Source: Perognathus longimembris pacificus (Eukaryota > Chordata > Mammalia > Rodentia > Heteromyidae). Taken from it: DNA of 64,000 nt. Within the stretch, counting starts at the first letter, position 1. Each line of letters begins with the position of its first letter. Under the pieces are notes generated by a model. That model saw nothing but the letters and a program-made list of their open reading frames with translations. It ran no database searches and was not told the DNA's origin. The DNA lies in the NCBI RefSeq assembly GCF_023159225.1, contig NC_063167.1, positions 73,240,298 through 73,304,297 on the forward strand. Direction: 5' to 3'. Shown here piece after piece: positions 9,001-18,211 of this stretch. A program made the translations under genes and the position numbers.

Positions 9001-12000
9001 CATATATGGGCATGTCAAAATGAGACCCCTGGGTACATACATAAATAAAATGCCTACTCTGGCTCCAATGCAGAAAATCTCCCTTGAGCACTGCTAGGAA
9101 CCCTCGTTAGAGTCCAAAGTCCACTCCCCTTCCCGTTGTACCCACCGGACACATGAGGGACACCCGCAGACTTGTAGTGGCCACTTCACTGTCAGGATCA
9201 GCAGTCAATTTCTCCTTAACTGAAACAAGAGGCCAGAGCCAGGAGTGAGCGAAGCTGCCGAAAGCCCAGGAGTTGGTAAAGCTAAAGGCTGATGGCCCCA
9301 GTCTTTGGGGACCAATGGGATGTGACCCAGAGTGGATCTGGATTCGGCAGGCAGGTGTGGAAGGAGGGACCCCCACTCCCATCCCTGAAGAGGCTTAAAA
9401 TGGCTGTGTGACATGCGCTGGGCTAAGAGATGGCCTGGAAGGAATGGAAGCATCATGTGAGATTAGAAGAGACAATCCCCAAGACTCTCAGGGAAGGACC
9501 ACCCTTGGCAGGGAGAACTGGGGTTCAGGTCTGGGAGGTACGAAACAGATAGCCCTGACTGAAAGTCAAGGGCATCCCTCACTGCCTGAGTGGTTCAACA
9601 CCTCAAACACAAAGAAAGGGAAGGAAGATGGGGGAGCCTTGGGGTTTGTGTGACAAGAGGAAGGCTGGAGGGCCAGACTTGGATCCACACCAGGGGAGGC
9701 GGGGGTTACTCACTCAGCGCCCGGGAGTGATCTGGGTTCCGGATACCCTTTGCTCTGAGTTTTTGCAGAAGGGTCCCTGCTGTCAACTGCCTCACCAGGT
9801 ACACAGACAAGGAGTAATTCTACTTGTGGGGGGTGGGGGAGGGGGAGAATTAGCCTCTGCTCCTCATACCACCCCCCTCCTTTTGAATCATGAAGATCAG
9901 AGACAGTGGACAATGCGTCCCCAAGCTAAGACCCTGGGAGATCTCCCTTCCACCCATGCAGGCCTTGCCAGGCACTTCAAGCTCCGCTCACCCGTCCAAA
10001 CTCTGAGGACCAGTTGACCACGATGGTGTTGGGCACGGTAGCTGAGAGTCGAGCCAGGGCTGTGATGTTGATGGGGCGACTGGGCCTCTTGGGCTCAGCC
10101 CCATTCTTGGTGGGGGGAAGGTAGCCCTGGGGAGGGGGGGGGGCACTGTTCAGGGGAGGAAGCTCTGCTCTAACAACAGAAGAAATCTCTCAGCTTCCTC
10201 CCTCTCAGGAAGGAAGGCCAGCTCACTCATGACCAAGGAGGGCACAGGGGCCACTTAGTGCTGCACAAAACTGGGGCTACTCCTGGGGTAGAAGGGGAGC
10301 TTATTTATTGACCAAGAAAGGAGGGACTCATTTGCCAAGTCCCTGAATAGGAGCAACAGCAACGCATCTATTCCAACTTTCAGCTTTGGGGTCATGACTT
10401 TTTTTTGTTGAGACTTGAACTCAGGGCCTTGAGTTCTCGCTTCACTTTTTTTTTTTTTTTTTTTTGGCCAGTCCTGGGCCATGAATTCAGGGCCTAAGCA
10501 CTGTCCCTGGCGTCTTTTTGCTCAAGGCTAGCACTCTGCCACTTGAGCCACAGTGCCACTTTTGACCGTTTTCTATATATGTATTGCTGAGGAATCGATC
10601 CCAGGGCTTCATGTATACAAGGCGAGCACTCTTGCCACTAGGCCATATTCCCAGCCCCTTGCTTCACATTTTTTGCTCAAGGCTGGCTGGCACTCTACCA
10701 CTTGAGCTACATCTGGAGTCATGATTTCTAAGCAGTCTTTGCTGAACCTCTGGATTGAACCAATGTCCCTCCTCTGGTTCTGACAGTAAGCGAATTATTT
10801 AGCCCTATTTTAATGCTTCCTCTCTACATGATATTGACTCACTCAAGAAACAGAGCGCGTATGTGTTAGTACTGTGCTAGGTATATCTCTTTCAGGATAG
10901 GTTTGTGGAAATATTCAGGATCCAATGTAGGAAGGGTGACTACCAGAAAAGAGGAAGCATTTACCGGCAGAGGGCACAGTTTCCCATTGACCTTGACAAA
11001 GAGGTTGGGGGGAAAATAATCCTCCTGGGGGCAGCTGGTCTCACAGAGGCAGAACCTGGCAAGAGATGACAGACAAGGAGAGGGAGGGAGGCAGCTCTGT
11101 TTGTTTTTGTTTTTGTTTTAGTGCTAGTACTAGGGCTTGAACTCAGGGCCTTGTGCTCTCATTTGGCTTTTTCCCTCAAGGCTGACATACTACTACTTGA
11201 GCCACACCTCCACTTCCAGCTTTTTGCTGGAAGGTAATTGGAGATACAAGTCTCAGAGACTTTTCTGCCTAGGCTGGCTTCAAACCAGGATCTTCAGATG
11301 TCATTCTCCAGAGTAGACAGGATGACAGGAGTGAGCCACTGACACCCACCTGGCTATGGCAGTTCCTTGAGTTGAATCTGCTACAGAGGCAGAGGTCTCC
11401 AGAACGTTACCCATAATATCTGAAGCCCTCAGCATCTACATGCCATCAGGCTCACATGAGCCTGGCAGAGCAAGGACAGGAATGCCCCTCACACCCTGAT
11501 TTCACTCCCTCTCCTCTAGCCTCACAGGGTAGAGACAAGAGCAACTCACCTTAGCTGCACCTGGATGGTGTAATCACATTTGGCTCCTGGCAGAACCTCT
11601 CTGAAACAGGGAGGGAAAAAGAGAGATATTAGAATATAGCCTTCAGAGAGTTGGGGTGAATGGGCACAGGCAAAGTTAGATATCCCTGCCAGGTGCTGGT
11701 AGCTCCCACCTATTATCCTAGCTAGTCAGGAAGCAGAGGCCTGAGGATCACAGTTCAAAGTCAGCCTGAGCAGAAAAGTCTATGAAACTCTTATCTCTAA
11801 TTAATCAGCAAAAAGCTGAAAGTGGAGCCATGGTTCATGTAGTACAGTGCCAGTCTTAGGCAAAAAAGCCAAATAAGAGTGTGAGGCCCCCCCAAGTTCA
11901 AGCCCCCATACTGGTGTGATATTACATACGTGCGCACGCACGCACGCACACACACACACACACACACACAAAGTTAAACATCCAGAAGACCGAGAGAAGA

Positions 12001-15000
12001 GAAATGCAAGTGAGAAGCAAAGCAGGGACAAAGCAGAGACATCGGATTAGGGAGGAAGGACAGTGAGAGGGAAAGGGAAGTGAGGCAGCAGAGTTCAGGA
12101 GAAGTACCCAGGGATGAGGCAGGAAGACAGAATGAAGAGATACATACCTGGATGTGAGAATCTGCTGGACTTGTTGGGGTGTGAGGGCAAAGGTAAAGTG
12201 TGCTTCCTCAAACCGCTGGCTAGAAGTAGATGCTAAAGACACAAAACACTGTTATTTCTGAGCCCGCACAAGGCAACCACCCTAGATCACTCATCCCTGA
12301 GGACTAATAAGGAATAAAGGAGTCCAACCAAACTGGAGTCTAGCTGGGCACTGGTGATTCACACACAGAGTCCTTAGCTACTCAGGAGGCTAAGATCTGA
12401 TGAGGATCACAGTTCAAAACCAGCCTGGGCAGCAAAGTCTATGAGACTCTTATTTCTAATTAGCCATCAAAGAGCCAGAAGTGAAGGTGTGGCTCCAGTG
12501 GTAGAGCACCAGCCTTGAGTGAAAAAGCTAAAGGACAATGCCCAGGCCCTGAGTTTGAGCTTAAGTACCAGCACAAAAAACACAACAACCCTGATGTCTT
12601 AGAAAAGGCTGAGGGAAGACAAAGCGCCATACCGAGAGTGGTCGGCCGGATGAGCTCCCCGTAGACTTCATAGAAGGGCAATGGTTTCATGGTGACATCA
12701 GGGTGTACAGGCTGGGGCAGAGGGGGGTGTATATCCACCTCACGCTTGGGGCCCAGTAAGGTGCCAGGGGTCAGGAGAGCAGGGGGGATGGGAGCTAGAG
12801 GGCCTGGAGATCCTACGGGAGAGGAGCCAGGCGGCAGGGAGAGCAGGGAGAGGTCAGAGGGCCCCAGCGGCTTCCGGGGAAAGCGCCGGCGGTAAAGCTC
12901 CTTGATTTTCATTTGGACACTGGGGGCACAGCTGGACTTGAGCAGGTGTAAGGCCTTGGCCAGGAGCTCGTGCTTCCGTCCACTCTTGTTCCGGCCAGCA
13001 AAGCCAAGGAGTACCTGGAGCTCAGACACCCGGAAACTCATCACCATGTGCTGTAGAAGAAGAGAACAGCTTGAGAATCCCCAGAACACTGAGAAGCTGG
13101 GGCAGCAGGGAGGGACAGCGGGCCTGGCGAAGGGGACATCTCAAATGCCATGCTAGCCCCCCTCCAGCCCACCTCCCAGAGCTTGAGCAACCCCAACTTC
13201 CCCTGTCTGGAAGCCAACCAAGGGGAGAGAAGGCAGAGAGCAGGCCACATTCAGACACACCCCTGGGTCCCCTAGCCCTGACTCTCCCACACATAATCAG
13301 ATTACCTGTCCCCTCCCCTCCCCTGCTCAGACCCTCAGACTCATCCCAGCCTGGAGATGGAGGAGAAGAGAAGATTCAGGCCAGACAGCCCCACAGGGAA
13401 GAAAGGAGACAGATGGCTGGAGGATCATGTCCTTAGACCACCCCTCCCAACCTCCTCCATTCACCCAGGTTATTTCCCCAAGCCTCTTGCTTTTATGGCC
13501 AAGTTTAGTTGTTGTTTTGAACTCAGGATTTTGTATCTGCTATGCAGGCACTCTACCACTTGGACCATGCCCCAAACTTTCTTAGATTTGTTTTTTATAC
13601 GAGTCTCATCTTTTTGCCCAGGGTCAGCCTCACACCAGGGTCCTCATACTAGTGCTTCTCCATAGCTATGATTACAGAGGCTCATCACCATGCTAATTTT
13701 TTTTTTTTTTTTTTGGCCAGTCCTGGGTCTTGGACTCAGGGCCTGAGCACCGTCCCTGGCCTCTTCCTGCTCAAGGCTAGCACTCTGCCACCTAAGCCAC
13801 AGCGCCCCTTCTGGCCGTTTTCCATATATGTGGTGCTGGGGAATCGAACCCAGAGCTTCATGTGCCAGTAGGCCATATTCCCAGCCCCACCATGCTGATT
13901 TTATTTGTGGTTCCCTCCATCCCCCAGAGCCAGTCAACCTCCATTCTCCCCCACACCTGCATCACAAGTGGATACCACTACAGAGATGAGCCTCCCAGCC
14001 TGGGGGGTGGCCAGGGTTTGTAGGTCAGAGTTCAATTCTCCTAACTCCCCCAAACCCTTTCTTGCCCTCATTTACATAACCACTCTCAGTCCTATTTTTC
14101 TGGAAGGATAACAGGATGAAAACTCATAGGAAATATCATAAATCTGTGTATGCTGTGTAATTACCTCTTCACTCTGCCCAAAACCAATTTCCTGCTTCTT
14201 GTCCATGAAGAAAATCACACACACAGGCACACACACACCCCTACAGAGATGGTAGAGTACGCAAAGTTCTCAACAGAGGCCCTGAAAGGAGGAGGACAGG
14301 ACCGCTGGCCCAAGACAACAGCATCAAAAGCTCCGCAGCTGGACAGCAGGTGACTCACACCTTTCATCCTAGCTACTCAGGAGGCTGAGATCTGAGAACT
14401 GAGGTTCAAGGCCTTCCCAGGCAAGAAATTCCATGAGACTCATGGCCAATTAGCCACCAAAAAGCCAAAAGTGGAGCTGTGGCTCAAGTGGCAGAGCACT
14501 AACTAGCCTTAAACAGAAAAGCTCAGGAACACTCCCTCCCTCCCCCACCCCAACAAAGCTCCTTCAAAGGGGTGTGAGCCAGGAACCAGGAGCTACATGG
14601 AAAGCAGGGATGTCAGGATCCTGATTCGCAGTCAGCTGGGGTAGGAAAGTCCATGAGACATATCTCTAATTAACTTCCAAAAAGCCAGAAATGGAACTGT
14701 GGCTCCAAGTGGTAGAGCACTAGCCTTGAGTGAAAAAACTAAAGGGACAGCATGCAGGCCCTCAGTTCCAGGCCCAATCCTAAATAAATAAATGGCTTGG
14801 GCCCAGTGGGTTGGCCTCATGCCTGCCCTGTGCCATAGCAAAACCTCAAAGGATAGATCTGAGTCAGGAGGCAGGGGGAGGAACCAGCGACTTCAGATTC
14901 TGCGCCATGTCCTCTGATGTGCTTCCCTCAGCACTGTGGTGGTGGTAGGAAGTACCTCCTGTGACTCTCTAGGAAACCATGTCATAGGCAGGCCCTGCAA

Positions 15001-16152
15001 ATCCTCCACTTGGAGGCTTCAGCTTGGACTGTATGTGTGTGTGCATGAGCGTGCGCACAGATACTGGGGCTTGAACTCAGAACTTGGAAGCTGTCACACA
15101 CTCGAGGCTCGCACTCTACCATGTGAGCCAACACTTCACTACCAGCTTTTTGATGGTTAATTGGAGAAAAGAGTATCTTGGTCTTTTCTGCCAGAGCAGG
15201 CTTTGAACTGCGATCCTCAGATCTCAGCTAGAATTGCAGGAGCCCGGCCACCTTTTGAAGAATGTGATGGGAAACTTCCCCCTCCACTCTCTCTCCACCT
15301 CCTCTGTCAGTCTTCATCCCTCCATTGCCTTGGCTTAAAACTTGCCTCCTTCCCACCCTTGGTCCAGCTCTCCAGAGACCTAGGGCAGGGCCATCTTCCT
15401 TTCCATCTGCAGGACGTGCTGTCCCTCAAGTCTCAGCCACCAGCTGTGCCCAGGGCACAGATACCAGCGGCACCCTGAAGTTTCTGCCACCCTGGCCTGC
15501 CTCCCCTACGTGTATCCCGTGTCATTTCTCCTGCACATTTGCCCCATGCTCTCCCTACCCACGACTCTGCCCCAACGAGCACCCCCACTCCAGGGCCGGT
15601 CTGCCCGCCCCCACGCAGCGCTGTGCTGGGGCCCCTACAACCGCGGCTCCCCCGGCCCCACCCACCCCTGCACATCCCCTGCACGGCCGCCCCTGCATTC
15701 CCGCCTGCACAGCGGTTCCCTGCACACCCCCTGCACACACACCCCCGCATGCCGCCCCTGCACACCCCCTGCACAGCCGCCCCCCTGCACACACCCCGCA
15801 TACCGCCCCAGCACACCACCGCCGCTCCGGCCGCGGCCCCGCCCCCGCGCCCCGGCTCCCTGGCCCCACCCACCCCCTGCACACTCACCCCGGCTCCGGC
15901 CCCCGACGGCGGCAGCCCTCGGCCCCACCCACCCCCGCGCCGGCCGCGGCCCCGCCCCGGAGCCGGGCCTCAGCCCCGTCGCGCTCGCGGCCGCCGCTGC
16001 TCCGCGCCGGTCCCCAGCGAGCGAGGCCCTCCCTGTCCCGGGCGCCGCCGGAGCCTCGGCGTCCGGCCCCGGCGCCCTCCGGCTCGACGCCCCGCCGGGC
16101 CGTCGGGACGGCCGGGGAGGGCCGGTACCTTTAATTCGCCCAGCTCCGCCAT
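6002..16152 (-). CDS. PIAS3: E3 SUMO-protein ligase PIAS3, 14 exons, 627 aa
   Basis: Coding exons in order: 16129-16152, 12633-13050, 12148-12232, 11550-11600, 10965-11055, 9992-10126, 9714-9819, 9146-9219, 8056-8216, 7602-7735, 7353-7521, 7108-7238, 6734-6771, 6002-6268. They join in phase to 1884 nt, or 627 aa and a stop, against 628 in human as remembered. The protein starts [16 protein letters not shown]. It carries a SAP domain (about 11-45) with an LQVLL motif, a PINIT domain (about 115-300), an SP-RING (about 330-380), an acidic SUMO-interacting motif VIDLT (447-451) and a Ser/Pro-rich tail ending SDVISLD. PIAS3 is a nuclear E3 that helps UBC9 place SUMO on targets and blocks STAT3 DNA binding. 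No frameshift or missing zinc ligand is seen. Transcription starts in the CpG island at 16-17 kb. Confidence 0.97.
6851..7075 (+). repeat. Type A SINE in PIAS3 intron 12
   Basis: A full-length 7SL/ID composite, antisense to PIAS3, lies between exons 13 and 12. Confidence 0.8.
7353..7521 (-). other. PIAS3: PIAS3 exon 11: SUMO-interacting motif
   Basis: The exon encodes [19 protein letters not shown]. The hydrophobic VIDLT core is flanked by basic residues before it and serine/acidic residues after it, the usual phospho-regulated SIM layout of PIAS proteins. Confidence 0.92.
7795..8008 (+). repeat. MIR relic and ID-like monomer in PIAS3 intron 9
   Basis: About 7795-7895 contains the MIR hallmark "cctcagtttcctcatctgta". 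About 7893-8008 is a lone ID-like unit with an ID-style B box ("gagttcaagcccc"). Confidence 0.75.
8056..8216 (-). other. PIAS3: PIAS3 exon 9: SP-RING (MIZ) zinc finger
   Basis: Residues 329-381 contain the SP-RING ligands in the pattern C343-x-H345 ... C366-x2-C369, with W364 just before. This fold recruits the SUMO E2 enzyme. Every expected ligand is present, so the ligase core looks intact. Confidence 0.93.
8303..8800 (+). repeat. Two type A SINEs in tandem, PIAS3 intron 8
   Basis: Full copies at about 8303-8548 and 8550-8800, each ending in an A-run, sit head to tail. The remaining 8217-8302 and 8800-9145 hold unique intron sequence with no exon signal that I can see. Confidence 0.82.
10446..10660 (-). 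repeat. Type B SINE nested in an older type A SINE, PIAS3 intron 5
   Basis: The T-run at 10446-10465 is followed by a full dimer. The heptamer gcttcac flanks the element at 10439-10445 and 10661-10667. Pieces of an older type A copy lie outside it (10405-10438 and 10668-10735). The rest of the intron, 10736-10964, shows only old repeat wording. Confidence 0.82.
11110..11352 (-). repeat. Type A SINE in PIAS3 intron 4
   Basis: A full-length copy on the minus strand, in sense orientation to PIAS3. Confidence 0.8.
11693..11970 (+). repeat. Type A SINE ending in a CA/CG microsatellite, PIAS3 intron 3
   Basis: The SINE (11693-11930) runs into a gcac/ac repeat at 11931-11970. In this window (AC)n often directly follows the type A tail, which suggests that such tails seed microsatellites. 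Confidence 0.82.
12336..12585 (+). repeat. Type A SINE in PIAS3 intron 2
   Basis: A full copy, antisense to PIAS3, ends about 50 bases from the exon 2 donor. Confidence 0.8.
12633..13050 (-). other. PIAS3: PIAS3 exon 2: SAP domain
   Basis: Codes for residues 9-147. The SAP helix-extended-loop-helix (about 11-45, [16 protein letters not shown] onward) binds AT-rich matrix DNA. It is followed by a basic [11 protein letters not shown] stretch and a Pro-rich linker. In this family the LxxLL-type motif in SAP is linked to nuclear-receptor and STAT binding. Confidence 0.9.
13500..15245. repeat. SINEs of PIAS3 intron 1 (left part)
   Basis: A type B dimer at about 13699-13887 (minus) splits an older minus-strand SINE and is flanked by caccatgcta/gatt repeats at 13686-13698 and 13888-13900 (one mismatch). 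Type A copies lie at about 14340-14560 and 14600-14780 (plus) and about 15020-15245 (minus). Between 13051 and 13500 I see unique intron sequence only. Confidence 0.78.
15666..15820. repeat. Degenerate GC-rich minisatellite in PIAS3 intron 1
   Basis: CTGCAC recurs eight times within about 130 bases on the plus strand, separated by C-rich spacers such as cccc and gccgcccc. The array lies about 330 bases inside intron 1, at the edge of the CpG island. Confidence 0.85.
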
Positions 16153-17030
16153 CTTGAGACATCGCAGGCGCCCAGCCCGGGCCCGAGCTCAGGCCCAGGG
16201 ACCGGCGCACAACTCTCCGCCCCGGCGCCGGCCGCAAATGCCGCCTGCTCCGCCCCGTCCGGCCCCGACGCCGCCCGCCCCGCCCCGCCCGCCGCCCCGG
16301 GTGCGCCGGCCCCGCGGCCCCGCCCTCTGCCGCCCCGGCTCGCCCTGGGCGGTGGGCGCAGGCGGGGATCCCGCGGGGAGCGCGCCCCGCGATCGGGCCC
16401 GGCGCGGAGGGGCGGCGGCTCCCGGGAGCCGACGCCGCGGGGAGACGGAGGAGGCGGGACAGGCCCGAGGCGGGAGGGGGCGGCAGGGCGGGCGCCCGCG
16501 GTCTGAAGTTGCACCCGCTGCCGCCTGAGCGCCCCGGAGTCGGGGCGCGGGGAGGTCGGGGTGAGGGGCGGATCAGCGCCCGCGGCGCGGCCCTTCGCCC
16601 TCCCCCCCCCACCCCCGACACCCGCTACCGTTCAGCTCCGAGTCTGCACTCGGGACCCAAAGTGAACAGCAGAATGCCAAAGTTTGTTGTGGAGAGCGAG
16701 ACTTACCAGCCGCGGGCGGGCGGGCGGGCCGGGGCGCGGGGAGGGCTGGGGACGGGGCCCTGCGGGCGGCTGCGAGCTCAGGGCACAGCTGGACGCCGCG
16801 GCCCCGCCCGGCCCGGCCCGGCTCGGCTCCGGCGGAGGCCGTCCTCTCCCGAGCCCGCCCGTACCGCGGGGAGGGGCGGAGGGAGTGGGCGGGGCCCGTG
16901 GGCGGAGCCCCGGGGGACGGGTGGGGCCGGGGCCGGGGCCGGACACCGGCCTGGCGGGAGAAACTAACTCCGCCAGCGAGCTGGGCGGCTGAGGCCTGGT
17001 TCTGGGCCCGACCTGGGTGATTGTGAACCT
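15900..17030 (-). promoter_or_regulatory. PIAS3: PIAS3 CpG-island promoter
   Basis: A very GC-rich, CpG-dense stretch surrounds coding exon 1 (16129-16152) and runs about 900 bases upstream of it. It contains many CCCCGCC/GGGCGG boxes and a (GGGGCC)3 run on the plus strand at 16923-16940 that could form a G-quadruplex. No TATA box is placed to direct a single start. Confidence 0.8.
16700..16712 (-). other. PIAS3: Candidate donor of an alternative PIAS3 first exon
   Basis: The minus strand carries CTG|GTAAGT with the exon end at 16707, a near-consensus 5' splice site about 550 bases upstream of exon 1. It lies beside a locally AT-richer stretch (16640-16705) inside the CpG island. Splicing to exon 2 would skip the MAELGELK start. 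No transcript evidence is available here. Confidence 0.3.
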
Positions 17031-17736
17031 CGGGACGCGGTCCTGCGAAGCCGTCTCCACAGGGCTCTGGATGGCATCTCTGCCTCCCCACGAGAAGGCC
17101 TGGGCTGCTGCTGGACTGGAAAGTAGACCTATCCAGCTCTACAGGTGGCACCCCCTGATCCCAATCTACAGTCACACACTTGTGGTTTAGATGGAAATGG
17201 AGAGGAATTTTTCTTACCCACAGAAGAGGGTAAGAAACGTCTTTCTTCCTGCGCCCCTCTGAACTGCCTAGTCTCCCGTCAAGCCTCTTACCCGCCAGAG
17301 CCGTCTATGAAGCTGCACTCATGTGGGTCTGAGTAAATCTGCTCCTACACCCTTGAAGATAAATGTAAGGGAGGTACACATACTAATTACTAGAAAAATT
17401 CTTAGTATTTTACAGTTGTCTGGGGCCTCAGTGATCATGTAATTTGCTCAATAAATAGTTGAAAAAGAGAATAAGCTGGGCATTGGTGCTCACACCTGTA
17501 ATCTTAGCTCTCAGGAGGCAGATATTTTAGGATTGAGGTTGAGTGAGGTTCAAAGCCAATGCTGGTAGAAAAACTCATGAGAGTTTTATATCCAATTAAT
17601 CAGCAAAATTCTGGAAGTGGAGCTCTGGCTCAAGTAGTAGAGCACCAGCCTTGAATGGAAAAAGCTGGGACAGAGAGCATCCTACCCTAAGTTCAAGCCC
17701 CAGTACTGGCACACACACACACATGCACACTAAGCT
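17031..17736. other. Spacer upstream of PIAS3
   Basis: 17031-17470 is unique sequence without a recognisable gene. About 17475-17730 is a type A SINE (plus) ending in a short AC run. Confidence 0.6.
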
Positions 17737-18176
17737 TGGTGCCAGTGGCTCACACCTGTAATCCTAGTTACTCAGGAGGCTGAGATCTGAAGATTGCACT
17801 TTGGGGCCAGCCTGGAACTCTCTGAGACTCTTATCTCCAGTTAACTACCAAAAAAGCCAGAAGTAGGGGCTGGGAATATGGCCTAGTGGCAAGAGTGCGT
17901 GCCTCCTACACATGAAGCTCTTGGTTCGATTCCCCAGCACCACATATATGGAAAACGGCCAGAAGGGGCGCTGTGGCTCAGGTGGCAGAGTGCTAGCCTT
18001 GAGCAGGAAGAAGCCAGGGACAGTGCTCAGGCCCTGAGTCCAAGGCGCAGGACTGGCAAAAAAAAAAAAAAAAAAAAGCCAGAAGTAGAGCTATGGCTCA
18101 AGTTGTAAGAGCGCTAGCCTTGAGCAAAAGAACATCAGGGACAATGCCCAGGCCCTGAGTTTAAGCCCCAGGACTG

Positions 18177-18208
<32 letters not shown>
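17737..18208 (+). repeat. Type B SINE inside a type A SINE, with target-site duplication
   Basis: The type A element starts at about 17737, is broken at 17866 and resumes at 18089. The type B dimer with its A-tail fills 17867-18071. The 17-base duplication aaaaaagccagaagtag lies at 17850-17866 and 18072-18088. The outer element ends in (AC)n at 18178-18208. Confidence 0.93.

Positions 18209-18211
<3 letters not shown>

Larger units (their letters stand above)
9992..12232 (-). other. PIAS3: PIAS3 exons 3-6: PINIT domain core
   Basis: Exons 12148-12232, 11550-11600, 10965-11055 and 9992-10126 encode residues of about 148-268, including the name-giving RPINIT stretch in exon 6. In the family this domain directs substrate choice and nuclear retention. 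All splice sites are canonical. Confidence 0.9.

Noticed and set aside
15539..16528. Pro/Ala/Arg-rich ORFs of over 200 codons on both strands at the PIAS3 CpG island
   Set aside because: GC-rich DNA lacks stop codons by chance; the translations are low-complexity and only MAELGELK fits the gene.
16674..16720. Plus-strand start MPKFVVESETYQP within the CpG island
   Set aside because: No known protein start fits, the frame runs into GC-rich low-complexity text, and the same block is better read as a minus-strand donor region.
17867..17960. tRNA-like A and B boxes
   Set aside because: These and dozens of similar sites are ID-type SINE promoters, not tRNA genes: no intact cloverleaf, and dimer plus poly(A) structure.
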